From the NCBI GenBank assembly GCA_025059875.1, contig JANXCT010000009.1, forward strand, positions 1-64,000: a DNA stretch of 64,000 nt. The letters are read 5' to 3'. The first letter of the stretch is position 1, and every line of letters begins with the position of its first letter. Shown piece by piece: positions 51,213-61,427 of this stretch. Source of the stretch: Candidatus Kapaibacterium sp. Lineage in GTDB: Bacteria > Bacteroidota > Ignavibacteria > Kapaibacteriales > HRBIN21. The translations under genes were made by a program, and so were the position numbers. The notes under the pieces were generated by a model that was not told where the DNA came from, did no database searches, and saw only the letters and a program-made list of their open reading frames with translations.

Positions 51213-52457
51213 CTACTCGTAGCGGAGAGCCTGTACAGGATCCAGGCGTGCGGCTCGCAGGGTGGGGGCCCAGCCAGCAATAATGCCCGCACTGAAAGCG
51301 ATGAGCAGTGCCAGGCCAATGTGCTGCGGGGGGATGTAGGGGGTTAGGAACTTTGCCTGTGGGACAGCGAGGACGATGAGGGCTGCAATGCCGTTCCCTA
51401 CCACAAGGGCGATCGCCGCTCCAGCAACGCACAACAGTGTGGCTTCCAGCAAGAACTGGAGTGCAATCGAGCTGTGGCGGGCTCCAACGGCTTTGCGGAT
51501 CCCAATCTCGCGCGTACGCTCGACGACCGAAACGAACATGATGTTGACAATCCCGATGATGCCAACGATGAAGGACAGCATCGACATCCCGATCCCTACT
51601 CCCCAGACGGCCCGCCGCAGTCCAGCAATCTGATCGCGGAAGACTTGGATCTCGTTGATGGAGAAATCATCCGGTGCCCCAGGGGGCAATCCGCGGATGC
51701 GCCGCATCAGAGCTCGTAGCTCGGCACGGACCTGCTCCATCCGCTCTTCTGAGCCAGCTTTGACAGCGATGGTGAACGAGCGCTTTGCGAAGCCGAGTAC
51801 ACGCTGGAACGTCGGCAGCGGAATGAAGATCTGCTTGTCAATGAACTCGGCGAAGGTCGTGCCCTGTTGTTCCAGGATCCCCACGACTGTGAAGGGGTAG
51901 CCAGCAATTCGTACAGTCTTCCCGATGGCATTCTCTCTGGGGAAGAGCTCACGGGCTGCCAGGTAACCAAGGACGACGACCGGAACGCCATAGCGATCTT
52001 CCGCTGCGGAGAGGAAACGCCCAAGCTGTATAGTGCCAAGGGGTGTCTGCCCGTAGGTACTAAGGGTCCCGACGACTATGAGGTCCTTCACGGCACGCCC
52101 TCCCGCGGAGACGGTTATGCCAAAGGCATCCACAAGGGGCACAGCTACCTCAGCTCCAGTGAGGGACACAATCAGCTCCTGGGCTTGTCGGTAAGTGATG
52201 TCCTTGCGGGAGCGGACTTCCTCCCACCGTGTCTGCCCACTCCAGTCCCACTTGTCAACGTAGAGCATGTCTGGGCCAAGTAGGGCAATGGTCCGCTCCA
52301 GTGTGGTGTCTAAGCCATAGAGGAACCAGCCCATGAGGGAGACAAAAAGGCTGCCGACAGCAATTCCAAGGGTCGTCAGCAGCGAGCGGAAGGCATTAGC
52401 TCTGATGGCATCAATCGCGACGGCGAGCGCTTCTGACAGCTCTACCCATCGGGACAT
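51213..52457 (-). CDS. MacB-like ABC transporter permease
   Basis: Predicted 414-residue permease of the MacB/FtsX type. One N-terminal membrane helix (about 22-48) is followed by a large periplasmic domain (about 50-280) and three C-terminal helices; the [15 protein letters not shown] coupling motif lies in the cytoplasmic loop. Such permeases transmit force through a periplasmic adaptor to TolC rather than moving substrate across the inner membrane. It is the last gene of the exporter operon, overlapping the ATPase gene by 16 bp. Confidence 0.92.
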   Translation of the reverse strand: MSRWVELSEALAVAIDAIRANAFRSLLTTLGIAVGSLFVSLMGWFLYGLDTTLERTIALLGPDMLYVDKWDWSGQTRWEEVRSRKDITYRQAQELIVSLTGAEVAVPLVDAFGITVSAGGRAVKDLIVVGTLSTYGQTPLGTIQLGRFLSAAEDRYGVPVVVLGYLAARELFPRENAIGKTVRIAGYPFTVVGILEQQGTTFAEFIDKQIFIPLPTFQRVLGFAKRSFTIAVKAGSEERMEQVRAELRALMRRIRGLPPGAPDDFSINEIQVFRDQIAGLRRAVWGVGIGMSMLSFIVGIIGIVNIMFVSVVERTREIGIRKAVGARHSSIALQFLLEATLLCVAGAAIALVVGNGIAALIVLAVPQAKFLTPYIPPQHIGLALLIAFSAGIIAGWAPTLRAARLDPVQALRYE

Positions 52458-53179
52458 TCCGAGCCTCCGGTGGGCTGTCGTTGGACGGTCGCATCGTAGC
52501 GTGTGTCAGATTCTATGCGCCCATCGCGGATCCGGATGATGCGCTGGGCATGGCGGGCGATATGCTCCTCATGGGTGACGAGCACGATGGTGTTGCCGCG
52601 CTGCCATAGTTGGTTGAAGAGCTGCATGATATCCTCGCTCGTGGCCGTGTCCAGGTTTCCCGTCGGTTCGTCTGCGAGGATAAGGGAGGGGTTGACGACC
52701 AAGGCTCGGGCAATCGCGACCCGTTGGCACTGCCCGCCGGAGAGCTCGTTTGGGCGGTGGTGGAGGCGGTCTCCTAAGCCGACAGCTTCCAATGCTGCTT
52801 GGGCGCGTTGGCGGCGCTCTTCTGCGGGCAAGCCGGCGTAGATGAGCGGGAGCTCTACGTTCTTCAGTGCCGTTGCCCGAGGGAGGAGGTTATAGTTCTG
52901 GAACACGAAACCGATCTCGCGGTTGCGGAGCTGTGCTAGCTCGTCGTCGCTCAGTTGGCTGACATCCTGTCCTCGGAAGGAATAGCGCCCAGAGGTTGGC
53001 CTGTCCAAAAGGCCCAGGATGTGCATCAGGGTTGACTTTCCGGAGCCCGAGGGCCCCATGATGGCCACGTACTCGTTGCGGTCAATCTGCAGCGAGATGC
53101 CCCGAAGGGCATGGACCTCTTCTGCTCCCAGGCGGTAGACCTTCGTGATGTTCTGCAGCACAATCAGCGGGGGTTCCAT
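52442..53179 (-). CDS. ABC transporter ATPase of MacB/LolD type
   Basis: Predicted 245-residue ATPase. Walker [11 protein letters not shown]-loop [10 protein letters not shown], signature [15 protein letters not shown] and Walker [13 protein letters not shown] are canonical for the MacB/LolD/FtsE group. It pairs with the permease downstream (16-bp overlap) and the membrane-fusion protein upstream (15-bp gap). In canonical MacB the ATPase and permease are fused; here they are separate genes. Confidence 0.94.
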   Translation of the reverse strand: MEPPLIVLQNITKVYRLGAEEVHALRGISLQIDRNEYVAIMGPSGSGKSTLMHILGLLDRPTSGRYSFRGQDVSQLSDDELAQLRNREIGFVFQNYNLLPRATALKNVELPLIYAGLPAEERRQRAQAALEAVGLGDRLHHRPNELSGGQCQRVAIARALVVNPSLILADEPTGNLDTATSEDIMQLFNQLWQRGNTIVLVTHEEHIARHAQRIIRIRDGRIESDTRYDATVQRQPTGGSECPDG

Positions 53180-53194
53180 CGCTCTGTGTCACGC

Positions 53195-54433
53195 TCACTG
53201 TGTCTGCCCGTCCCTTGTGGCTCCCTGCCGTTCCTGCTGCTGCAGGGTCACTGGTGCACCGTCGTAGAGCAGGCGGGTGATGGCTTGGAAGCTCCCAGTG
53301 ATGACTTGAGCTCCTTCGGTGAGCCCGCTCCGAATCTCGATGTAGTCGCGGTCGCTGATGCCGGTCTCCACCGTTACCATCCGGGCACGCCCTCTGTCGT
53401 GGAGGAAGACTACGGTTGGCGGGCGGCGGCGCGTGGCAGTCCGTGTGGTGTCATCCTTCTCGAGCCGGACGGTGACGGCTTGTAATGGGACTGCCAGGAC
53501 GTTGTAGCGGGTCTCCGTTCGGATGTCCGCATTGCAGCTCATCCCAGGTCGCAGCCGTGGGTCGGTCTCCAGCAGTAGGATCTTCACCTCAAAGTTGACA
53601 ACCTCATCCTGAGTTCCGGCGCGGCCGACTTTGGGCGAGTGGGAAATTTCCGTGACGATTCCGCGGAAGACCTGGTCCGGTAGTGCGTCAACGCTTACTT
53701 CTGCGGTGTCGCCGAGCTGGAGGAGGGTAACATCGTTCTCGTTGACCTCTACAACAGCAGTCATACGGCTTAAATCGGCGATCCGCAGGAGTTCCGTGCC
53801 CTGCATCTGAGCCGTCCCTACCACCTTCTCTCCCGCTTCAACCGACAGCGAAGTCACGATGCCGGAGATGGGGGCGTAGAGAGCAGTGCGGGAGAGCTGA
53901 TACCGTGCCTGCCGGAGGGCGGCTTGAGCTCGTTCGTAGTCGGCAATGGCGGCATTGTAGCGGTTGAAGGCCTGTTCGTGGGCTGTCCGGGCCTGATCGA
54001 GTTCCTGTTGAGAGGCGGCCATCCGGCGGAAGAGTTCGGTGACCCGTTCCAGCTCTGTGCGTGTCCGCTCCCACTCGGCTTTGGCTGCTTCCATCATCCG
54101 CCGGGCTGCTTCGGCGGCGGCGGCACTCTGCTCTAGGAAGGTCTGGGCGATATCGGGCTGGATGCGTAGTAGCAATTGTCCCGCCTTCACCGTATCGCCC
54201 TCCCTGACAAACAGGGCAATGACCTCCCCGCTGGTCTCTGAGCTTAGCTTAACCTCTGTCTCAGGCCGCAGGACGCCAACGGCACTAACGATCTGCGTAA
54301 TCGTCCTCCGCTGGACAGGCTCAACAGTGACAGCAATGGCCTCTTCGCCTCGAGAGGCGAAGATGAGTACGAGGATGACTCCCAGGAGCACACCGAGGAG
54401 TACGAAGAGCCAGCGACGACGTTTCTTGAGCAT
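53195..54433 (-). CDS. MacA-like periplasmic adaptor (HlyD/RND membrane-fusion family)
   Basis: Predicted 412-residue adaptor anchored by an N-terminal membrane segment (residues 7-26). The biotinyl-lipoyl half motifs (SGEVIALFVREGDTVKAGQLL and APISGIVTSLSVEAGEKV) flank a long coiled-coil hairpin (about 95-185), followed by beta-barrel and membrane-proximal domains. This is the bridge between the MacB-like permease and TolC. It lies 23 bp after tolC and 15 bp before the ATPase gene. Confidence 0.92.
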   Translation of the reverse strand: MLKKRRRWLFVLLGVLLGVILVLIFASRGEEAIAVTVEPVQRRTITQIVSAVGVLRPETEVKLSSETSGEVIALFVREGDTVKAGQLLLRIQPDIAQTFLEQSAAAAEAARRMMEAAKAEWERTRTELERVTELFRRMAASQQELDQARTAHEQAFNRYNAAIADYERAQAALRQARYQLSRTALYAPISGIVTSLSVEAGEKVVGTAQMQGTELLRIADLSRMTAVVEVNENDVTLLQLGDTAEVSVDALPDQVFRGIVTEISHSPKVGRAGTQDEVVNFEVKILLLETDPRLRPGMSCNADIRTETRYNVLAVPLQAVTVRLEKDDTTRTATRRRPPTVVFLHDRGRARMVTVETGISDRDYIEIRSGLTEGAQVITGSFQAITRLLYDGAPVTLQQQERQGATRDGQTQ

Positions 54434-54456
54434 GGCGTGTTGGTTTGTTGAACGAC

Positions 54457-55800
54457 CTACGGTTCCAAGAGCCCAACAGCGTACTGGACCCGTGCCTGAG
54501 CGGCGAGGAAGTCATAGCTTAGGCTAACGACCGTAGCTGCAGCGCTTGTGCGCTGAGCTTCTGCTGCAAAGAGCTCCACGCTCGTTGCTGCCCCGAGCTC
54601 GTACCGAGAGCGGACGTTCTCCATGTACATCGTTGCGGAGCGCAGCGAGCGATAGGCTGCCTCTAACTGCTGTGCTATCACTTCCAGCGTCAGCAGGGAT
54701 TCCTGCAGCTCCTGAGCGATTCCCTGTCGGAGTTTCTCCAGTTCTGCTTGGGCTTGGACGTGCTGGACTTCGGCAGCCTGCAGTTGAGCATTCGTGCGGA
54801 AGTTGTCGAAGAGGGTAGCAGTGAGTTGGAGCCCAACGAAAGCACGTCCCAATTGCCCGAAGTCGCGCAGTGCGGAATTAGCCCAGCTCCACCCTCCAGC
54901 AGCAGTCAGCGTGGGGAAATACTGGCTGCGAGCTGCGGCAATCGCAGCACGGGCGGCTTCCACGCGCCGCTGGGCAGCTCGGTAGTCCTGACGGTTCTGA
55001 AGTGCTCGCTGTAGTAGTTCGGAGAAGGTTCCCCACTGCTGGCGCAGTGCCCGGGCAGTCTCCGGCGTGAGCGAGTCCGGCAGCGTGGGGTCGGCAAGGA
55101 CGATTGGGTCTGTCAGTTCTGCCCCGACGAGGTGGCGTAGCCGGGCAAGGGCAAGTTCGTACTGCTGCTTAGCCTGCAGGAGCTCCACTTCCCGCTTGGC
55201 AACTTCTGCCTCCTGGGCATAGAGGGTGGTCACTGGCTGCCGACCGACCTCCACGGTAGCACGAACCCGCTCCAGCTCTCGCTGTCCCAGCTCGTAATGC
55301 TGCTGCCGGACAGCGACGAGGCGCTCGGCCTTCAGTGCCTCCATGTAGAGCTGAATGACCTCCGCAGCGACTCTCTGGCGGGTGTAGGCCAGCGTTGCTT
55401 CAGCTGCCGAAACGGCCGACTGTGCCCGCTGGAAGGTATACTCCCGACCGAAGCCGTCGAAGAGGATGTAGCTGCCCGTCAGGCTGAGGCTGTAAGCGTC
55501 TGGGTCCACCGCAGGGAGGCGAATGACTTGCCCACCGATGTTGACGCTGCGGCCGCCCTGGACGTTGAGCTGGCGGGAGTACCCGGCCGAGAAGTTGAGC
55601 GAAGGGAGGTACATCCCGAATGCGGCCGTTAGCTCAGCCCCGGTAGCGGAGAGCTGCGCCGATGCAGTGAGGAGATCGGGATGCTTGGCGAAAGCCAGCC
55701 GAAGGCATTCTCCGAGGCTTAGGGGCTTGCTGCCGGGCGTCTGAGCAGCAGGAGCTCCTACTGCCAACCACCCAAGGAGAAGGAGGGTGCAGAGGACCAT
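54457..55800 (-). CDS. TolC-family outer-membrane efflux protein
   Basis: Predicted 447-residue outer-membrane channel. A signal peptide (VLCTLLLLGWLAVGAPAA) is followed by the LSLGECLRLAFAKHPDL repeat opening and two halves of long helices and barrel strands (GYSRQLNV and AAGGWSWANS segments). ATG 55800 is chosen for the signal peptide; the frame is open 138 codons further upstream across the previous gene without similarity. It follows the third paralog gene by 22 bp. Confidence 0.9.
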   Translation of the reverse strand: MVLCTLLLLGWLAVGAPAAQTPGSKPLSLGECLRLAFAKHPDLLTASAQLSATGAELTAAFGMYLPSLNFSAGYSRQLNVQGGRSVNIGGQVIRLPAVDPDAYSLSLTGSYILFDGFGREYTFQRAQSAVSAAEATLAYTRQRVAAEVIQLYMEALKAERLVAVRQQHYELGQRELERVRATVEVGRQPVTTLYAQEAEVAKREVELLQAKQQYELALARLRHLVGAELTDPIVLADPTLPDSLTPETARALRQQWGTFSELLQRALQNRQDYRAAQRRVEAARAAIAAARSQYFPTLTAAGGWSWANSALRDFGQLGRAFVGLQLTATLFDNFRTNAQLQAAEVQHVQAQAELEKLRQGIAQELQESLLTLEVIAQQLEAAYRSLRSATMYMENVRSRYELGAATSVELFAAEAQRTSAAATVVSLSYDFLAAQARVQYAVGLLEP

Positions 55801-55822
55801 CGTGGAGACACTTCTGTGGGAC

Positions 55823-56713
55823 TCATCGCTGGGAACGTCGTCGGCGCTGTGTTGGTGCCGGAGTTTCTGGGGGAACTGCAGGGCTGGGAGAGAGCTTCCT
55901 ACGTGCTGACTGATACTCCTCGAGACGGTGCCAGAGATTGATGTAGTGCAGCCCTTCCGTGACCGTACCGCCGAGCTGCAGGCTGAGTCGAATCTCTTGG
56001 GTTGTGTAGCTCCACACGGGGATGCCCTCCGTTGAGAGCAGCAGCCGTCCGAAGGAGTTGGTGACAGCACGGACAGCGAAGGCCGAATCTCGGATATACC
56101 AGCCGCTACCCGTCGTCGTGAACTGCACCTCCAGGCAGCGGTGGCCAAGGGTATCGCGCGGAAGGAAGGCACGGAGCAGGGCCGTCCGGGCAAAGCGCGG
56201 GGGCGGTGTCGCATTCTCCCAGAGGAGCAAGCTATCCTGCACTAACCACGACTCATGCGCGCGGATACAGCCATGGAGCGGCTGGAGGAATGGTAGCTGC
56301 AACACTCCCCCAGGGCAGACGACAGTGTTCTCTGGAGCATGCCCACTGAGGCGGGTTCCCAAGGTATCCACCTGCAGGACAACGGGTCGATGTTGGCACG
56401 GCGACACGGGCCGTAGGCTCTGCAGTGTATCCATGCGTTCCCGTGCCAGGAACTCCGTTGGCACCATCCGGAGCCAGAAGCTGCCGTCAGCGCCAACGGA
56501 GTCGCAGATGAGCACGAGCGTCTCGTACCGCTCCCGCACCAGCGGAGGCTGACCATAGATGAAGATGCTATCCTGCGCTTCCACGCGGTAGATAAGCGTA
56601 TCTCCCGGTTGGAAGCGGTAGCGGAGGCATACAGTATCGGGCAGAATTGGCAGTTGCGGGCTGCTGTGCGCCACCACAGCGCTGCTGACTAGCAACCACA
56701 GTCGCCAGCTCAT
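55823..56713 (-). CDS. Exported protein, third of three tandem paralogs
   Basis: Predicted 296-residue exported protein with a signal peptide (WRLWLLVSSAVVAHS). After it comes VCLRYRFQPGDTLIYRV, the diverged equivalent of LRYALQPGTxWTYEL in its two upstream neighbours, and FLPRDTLGHRCLEVQF matches their VVDTLGHRCARIRSE. The predicted fold is beta-rich, resembling the DUF6263-type group; function unknown. ATG 56713 overlaps the preceding stop as ATGA. It is 22 bp upstream of tolC, so it is co-transcribed with the exporter. Confidence 0.72.
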   Translation of the reverse strand: MSWRLWLLVSSAVVAHSSPQLPILPDTVCLRYRFQPGDTLIYRVEAQDSIFIYGQPPLVRERYETLVLICDSVGADGSFWLRMVPTEFLARERMDTLQSLRPVSPCQHRPVVLQVDTLGTRLSGHAPENTVVCPGGVLQLPFLQPLHGCIRAHESWLVQDSLLLWENATPPPRFARTALLRAFLPRDTLGHRCLEVQFTTTGSGWYIRDSAFAVRAVTNSFGRLLLSTEGIPVWSYTTQEIRLSLQLGGTVTEGLHYINLWHRLEEYQSARRKLSPSPAVPPETPAPTQRRRRSQR

Positions 56714-57612
56714 CGCTGACGGAGTACTACCTCCATTGTCTGCTCGGTCGTCCCCAGCGCCTCCGCTTGTCCACCAAATGCAAATGAGCCCTCCAACTGG
56801 AGGCGTCCTCGCTGGAAGATGGGAACCCCTCGGGAGAGCGGCGCGTAGGTGATGGTGACCCCGCTGCCAGTCATTTCTGTAGAGATCTGGCCAAACTGTG
56901 TGCGGGCCGTGAGGTGGATATTCAGCGACCGCAGCTCGGAGCGGATTCGGGCACAACGGTGGCCTAGAGTGTCCACCACCGCCTCCAGTGTGTGGGATAG
57001 ACTCACCCGATAGATGCTCGTCTGCTGTTCATCTCGGGTGGTATCGTGCCCCTCTTCCGTCCATGTGTGTCCCACGGAGATAGCTCGGTCCGGGAGAGGG
57101 AGGAACCATGTGAGCAGCCGACGCCGGCTACCGCGGAACATGTCCCTGCCAAGAGGTGCACTGCCAACCGAGCTCCAGAAGCTGCTGTCGGCTACTCGCC
57201 GCTCTACTGACAGTAGCTGGCCAGAAGGGCTGAGGGTGTACGTCGTTGCAATCCCCTGCGGCGAGGAGAAGACCGTGTCGTAGATGAGGCCCACGTCCTT
57301 TGCCTTCATGGAGATGGACAGCGAGTCCACGACTTCACGCAGTATGAGGCTATCCGGTGAGGAGTGGAGCACCGTGTAGCGAATAGGCATCCGCACAGTT
57401 GCTGTGACCGTTGTTCCTTCGGGGTTTCCGATGCCCATGAAGCTCTGGGTCATTTCAATCCGGTTCTCCAGCTCGTAGGTCCACTCGGTACCAGGCTGGA
57501 GGGCATAGCGGAGCGTTACGGTATTCCGTTGGGATGCAGTTGGGCGCTGTTCGCACCAGAGGAGGCTGGCCATGGTGCAGACAAGGGCAAGATGGGCGCT
57601 GAAATGTCGCAT
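56710..57612 (-). CDS. Exported protein, second of three tandem paralogs
   Basis: Predicted 300-residue exported beta-rich protein. A signal peptide (about 1-24) precedes VTLRYALQPGTEWTYEL. The hallmark SHTLEAVVDTLGHRCARIRSE is nearly identical to the first paralog, as are the VGHTWTE and REVVDSL segments. ATG 57612 gives the signal peptide. The upstream 238 bp (57613-57850) hold no gene and may carry a promoter. Role unknown; the link to the exporter is positional. Confidence 0.75.
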   Translation of the reverse strand: MRHFSAHLALVCTMASLLWCEQRPTASQRNTVTLRYALQPGTEWTYELENRIEMTQSFMGIGNPEGTTVTATVRMPIRYTVLHSSPDSLILREVVDSLSISMKAKDVGLIYDTVFSSPQGIATTYTLSPSGQLLSVERRVADSSFWSSVGSAPLGRDMFRGSRRRLLTWFLPLPDRAISVGHTWTEEGHDTTRDEQQTSIYRVSLSHTLEAVVDTLGHRCARIRSELRSLNIHLTARTQFGQISTEMTGSGVTITYAPLSRGVPIFQRGRLQLEGSFAFGGQAEALGTTEQTMEVVLRQR

Positions 57613-57850
57613 GGAGCTTCGGGAGATATGGCACATGCAGTGGGCGCAAAATACGCCAGACAGAGCGTCGGAGAACGCCGGGGCTTGTACTTGTGGCTCT
57701 GCTCTGGGACTCAAGGCCTTGGTCCCTGCCATCCCAAACTGGAATCCCGGTATCGGCGCTGAGCAGTGGGGAAGCAGTAGTTCTACCGTGCTGCCATACT
57801 TACTGCCAGACTGGTACGCACGGGTCAGGGATGTCGGCTGCCCGTGCTGC

Positions 57851-58741
57851 TCATCGCCGACGGAGCTGTATCCTCGTGCGCTCCTCAAAGGTTTCGAAGA
57901 CCTCCACCTGTCCACTAACCACGAAGCCACCTTCCACGTCCAGCGACTCTTGCTGGGCCAGAGGGAGGCCGTTGGAGAGTTGGACGTAGGTGAGCGCGAC
58001 ACCACGCCCGGAGAGCTCCATCGAGAAGTCGTCGCCGAAGTCCGTCCGCGCCTTGGAGGAGAGCTTCAGCGAATCTATCTCGGAGCGGATGCGGGCGCAG
58101 CGATGGCCTAACGTGTCCACAACCGCCTCCAGCGTATGGCGGACGTCGGCACTCCAGACCGTCTGTTCGTCCTCTCTCTGGATGGAGTCTCGCCACACTT
58201 CGCTCCATGTGTGGCCCACAGGGATGGCCTGTGCGGGGTAGGAGAAGAACCACGAGGGCCAGCGACGTCGGTTAATCAGGACGCTCCTTCCCCCTTCCTC
58301 GAAGCCCAGCCAGCGCCAGAGGAGGCTGTCCCGAACGTTCGATGTCGCGGATACAGGGCCTCCATGGAGGGTGAGAGTGTGGGTGATTTCTACCCCCCGC
58401 GGCGAGGCGATCGTGTCTGTATATCTGGCCCCTTCGACCACCACAGAGGTGACCAGGGAGTCTACGACCTCCCGAAGGACGAAGGTGTCCCGTGTCGCGG
58501 AGAGCAAGGTGTAGTGGAGGGGGGCGTGCCAAATCGTCGCGACTGGCCTCCCCTCTGAACCCGTCACAGCGGAGTGCCGGACCTCTTCATAGCGATAGCT
58601 CAGCTCGTAGGTCCACTGGGTACCGGGCTGGAGGGCATAGCGGAGGAGCACGGTCGCCTCACGGCTCTGCCGAGGCTGACCCCATCCGAGAGAACCAACA
58701 ACAGCAAGGCCGAGGACGGCACGGACAGCAGTGTGTGGCAT
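57851..58741 (-). CDS. Exported protein, first of three tandem paralogs
   Basis: Predicted 296-residue exported beta-rich protein with a signal peptide ending near GWGQ. It shares LLRYALQPGTQWTYEL, LREVVDSL, VGHTWSE and RHTLEAVVDTLGHRCARIRSE with the second paralog. ATG 58741 is chosen for the signal peptide; an in-frame start at 58807 is less likely because it falls in the terminator hairpin of the fibre gene. It opens the seven-gene run ending in the MacB-like permease. Confidence 0.75.
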   Translation of the reverse strand: MPHTAVRAVLGLAVVGSLGWGQPRQSREATVLLRYALQPGTQWTYELSYRYEEVRHSAVTGSEGRPVATIWHAPLHYTLLSATRDTFVLREVVDSLVTSVVVEGARYTDTIASPRGVEITHTLTLHGGPVSATSNVRDSLLWRWLGFEEGGRSVLINRRRWPSWFFSYPAQAIPVGHTWSEVWRDSIQREDEQTVWSADVRHTLEAVVDTLGHRCARIRSEIDSLKLSSKARTDFGDDFSMELSGRGVALTYVQLSNGLPLAQQESLDVEGGFVVSGQVEVFETFEERTRIQLRRR

Positions 58742-58806
58742 GGGGTCCCTTAAGGATTGGACACTGCAGCAGACGCCAAAATACGGCAGGGGTTCGGAAA
58801 GACACA

Positions 58807-58835
58807 TCGGGGCGCACGGCTACCGTGCGCCCCGA
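58807..58835 (-). terminator. Hairpin terminator of the fibre gene
   Basis: Perfect 13-bp stem (58807-58819 and 58823-58835) with a 3-nt loop, 27 bp after the fibre stop on the minus strand. The downstream tail on that strand is TGTGTCTTTCC, a weak T tract. The same GTGCGCCCC core appears again at 58850-58858. Confidence 0.7.
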
Positions 58836-58862
58836 CATGCTGTCTCAGTGTGCGCCCCAGGC

Positions 58863-61427
58863 TTACCGCACGAGCGTCATCTGCCGTGTGGCCACCACGC
58901 GCCCGTCCAGCACCAGGCTGTACTCGTACACCCCGGCACTCAACAGCCGCATCTCCAGCGTCACCTGCCCATGGGCCCCGCGCTCGGGCAACTCTACCCG
59001 CCGCAGCTCCCGACCCCGCGAGTCCCGCACCACTAGCTCGGCCCGACCGACACCAGCCGGGATGTAGTACGGCACTGTCGTCGTCCCATCATGCGGGTTC
59101 GGGATGTTCTGCCCCAGCCAGGCATCGTGAATCTGCGTGCCGCCGGTCTCCCCGCCTCGGCCGCCCCGCTCCTGCAGTAGTTGCTCCACCAGCAGCCGCA
59201 GCCGAGCGACTTCCTCCTCCATCTGCCCCACCTTCTCCCGCAAGCTCTCGTTCCGCCGGTGCTCCTCCTTGAGTGCCTCCACCAGCAGCGCCGTCAGCCG
59301 ACTGTAGTCCATCCCCAGCAATTCTCCCGTCTGTGGGTCGCGGTCCACCACCTGCGGCACCACCGGCGCTACCTCCTCCAGGATGAATCCAATGTCCTCC
59401 CGCCCGCCATGCTCCGGCTTCCACCGGAATTCCACCCCCCGCAGCCGCAGCACCTTCCCCAGCGCCTCCCCGATGGGTCGGACCTCGTCCTTGTACCGCA
59501 GCGAGGAGTAACTCGCGTAGGCGTTCGCCCGAATGCGCCCGACCCCGGGAGTGCTGCTATTCGGCAGGTCCACCCGGTAGCTCGCTCCGTTGCTCGGGGA
59601 GAAGAAGAGCCGCCCATCCGCCGTCAGGCGCATCTTGACCGTGTCCGTGCCACTTCCGGCATTCGTGCGGAACTGAATCTCCGCATTCTCATTCTGCCGG
59701 AGCTGGACGTCGTTGCCGGAGAGCTCTATCTCAAACCCATCCCCGCTGCTGCTCCCCGTTGTGCTGCTGGTTACCTGGATGTTTGAGGAGTGCACATGCA
59801 GCTTCGCCTGCGGAGTGCTTGTCCCAATGCCCAACCGCTTATTCGTGTTGTCCCAGAAGAGGTTCTCATCCCCGATGAGCCGATTATTGGCATCGTCCCA
59901 GAAGGCCACCCGACCCGTGCCATACGTGTCAAACGCTGCGTCGTGGACCTGCGGGTCCATCTCAGTTCCAGAGCCAATATCGGTCCACGTGGGTACTCCG
60001 TCCACCGTGGCCAACACCTGCCCGTTGCTGCCTGCCGCCAGCTTGCTCACCGCTATGGCGGCACTCGCACTGATGTCCGCATCCACGATCGTCCCGTCCT
60101 GAATCTTCCCGCTCGTCACCGCCCCATCCTGGATGTGCCCCGTTGCAACAGCCCCACTGGCAAGCTCCGTGCTGCCCACAACCCCACTCTTCAACTGGAT
60201 GTCCAACGCATCGTACGTCCCGCTGACCGTCGCATCGGAGGCTGCTGCAGCACTGAATGAGGTCATCGTGGTTACATCATTACTGGCGTCGGTGTCCCCT
60301 GTGTTCGTAATCGTGATGCCTGTGGCCGTGTTGCTGATGGCTATCCCCGCCCCAGCGCTCAGTCCCACTGGCTGCCAGGCCGTGGCGCTCTGGTTCCAGC
60401 GCAGCAACTGCCCGTCAGCTGTACCGTTCGGAAGTGCGACCGAGGCCCACTCCAGGGTGGCCGTGGTGCCGCTGACCGAGGCAATTCGCAGGACCTGCCC
60501 CGCCGTGCCTACTGTCGCCGGCAGCTCGTACACAATGTCGCTCCCCTGGTCCTGCGCCCGCAGGGCCGTGTAGTTCGTCCCCGCCCCCGAACGCTCGTAC
60601 AACCGCAGCTCCGAGGCCTGGTTGCGTACGTTGTACAGCCACAGGTCCACGTCCACAAAGGCCGCAATGTTGCTGTGCGCACTCAGATCCGTCTGTGTCG
60701 TGCTCGTCTGCCCGCTGAAGCCGAAGCTGCGTTTGCCGACCTTCAGGTTGAACCCGCCTGGGATGGCAGAGAGAGAGTCACTGGCGTGGTTGAGCCAGCC
60801 CCCGCCGACGGTGCTGTAGCCGCCGCTGGCGGTGTTGGAGTAGCCCCCGCCGACGGTGCTGTAGGTGCCGTTGGCGGTGTTGGACAAGCCCCCGCCGACG
60901 GTGCTGTACCATCTGCTGGCAGTGTTGGAGTAGCCCCCGCCGACGGTGCTGTAGTGGCCGCTGGCGGTGTTGGAGGAGCCCCCGCCGATGACACTGTAGT
61001 CACCGCTGGCAACCTGCGCGGCAGCGGTGCGCGCACTCTGCAGGTCCACCGCATGCAGGCCGCGTGTGTTCCCACCAGCATCCCGCTGGATGCTCCAGCC
61101 TGGGGCTATGGTGCCCGGCAGGTTCAGAATCAACGATGCCTGGTTGTTGACCTGCAGCTCCAGCCGGTTGTTGTCCAGCGTCCCTACAAACGCTGCTGCC
61201 CCGGCCTGCAGCCCAATGTTGCCCGCCACTACCAGGCGCTGGCCCGGCGCCGTCAGCCCGATACCCACGTTCCCGTTGTCGAGAATCCGCATCCGCTCGG
61301 TGTTGTTGGTGATCAGCCGCAGGGGCTGAGCATTCGTGGAGCCCAGCACTTCGGTTCCAGTTAGCGAATTCCCCGTCAGACTCCAGTTCTGCCCCCATGC
61401 CGGGAAGGCAGCCGCAAGCAGCGCCAC
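58863..61427 (-). CDS. Fibre-like protein: YadA-type head repeats, S74 chaperone domain, T9SS tail
   Basis: Predicted 854-residue secreted fibre. After a hydrophobic start and a tail-fibre-like region ([19 protein letters not shown]) come about five 15-residue [13 protein letters not shown]-type repeats, as in trimeric YadA heads. A Gly/Thr/Ser-rich shaft follows. A peptidase S74 (endosialidase-type) chaperone domain starts at SSLRYK, with Ser (59505-59507) and Lys (59490-59492) spaced as in the known self-cleaving dyad, then a coiled coil. A T9SS sorting domain ends the protein. GTG 61427 is the only usable start in frame, but a better signal peptide lies one frame over (start 61482), suggesting a 1-nt frameshift near 61443. 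Confidence 0.78.
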   Translation of the reverse strand: MALLAAAFPAWGQNWSLTGNSLTGTEVLGSTNAQPLRLITNNTERMRILDNGNVGIGLTAPGQRLVVAGNIGLQAGAAAFVGTLDNNRLELQVNNQASLILNLPGTIAPGWSIQRDAGGNTRGLHAVDLQSARTAAAQVASGDYSVIGGGSSNTASGHYSTVGGGYSNTASRWYSTVGGGLSNTANGTYSTVGGGYSNTASGGYSTVGGGWLNHASDSLSAIPGGFNLKVGKRSFGFSGQTSTTQTDLSAHSNIAAFVDVDLWLYNVRNQASELRLYERSGAGTNYTALRAQDQGSDIVYELPATVGTAGQVLRIASVSGTTATLEWASVALPNGTADGQLLRWNQSATAWQPVGLSAGAGIAISNTATGITITNTGDTDASNDVTTMTSFSAAAASDATVSGTYDALDIQLKSGVVGSTELASGAVATGHIQDGAVTSGKIQDGTIVDADISASAAIAVSKLAAGSNGQVLATVDGVPTWTDIGSGTEMDPQVHDAAFDTYGTGRVAFWDDANNRLIGDENLFWDNTNKRLGIGTSTPQAKLHVHSSNIQVTSSTTGSSSGDGFEIELSGNDVQLRQNENAEIQFRTNAGSGTDTVKMRLTADGRLFFSPSNGASYRVDLPNSSTPGVGRIRANAYASYSSLRYKDEVRPIGEALGKVLRLRGVEFRWKPEHGGREDIGFILEEVAPVVPQVVDRDPQTGELLGMDYSRLTALLVEALKEEHRRNESLREKVGQMEEEVARLRLLVEQLLQERGGRGGETGGTQIHDAWLGQNIPNPHDGTTTVPYYIPAGVGRAELVVRDSRGRELRRVELPERGAHGQVTLEMRLLSAGVYEYSLVLDGRVVATRQMTLVR
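60786..61010 (-). repeat. Five tandem 45-bp repeats encoding YadA-type head motifs
   Basis: About five 45-bp units encode SxxYSTVGGGxSNTA. The middle three copies are nearly identical in DNA; the edges are diverged. They form the head of the fibre protein and could vary in number by slippage or recombination. Confidence 0.8.

Noticed and set aside
60786-61010. CRISPR-like array
   Set aside because: The repeats are contiguous 45-bp units without spacers and encode a coherent protein motif.
60675-61364. 229-codon open frame opposite the fibre repeats
   Set aside because: Its Ala/Gly/Val repeat pattern simply mirrors the head repeats of the fibre gene on the other strand.
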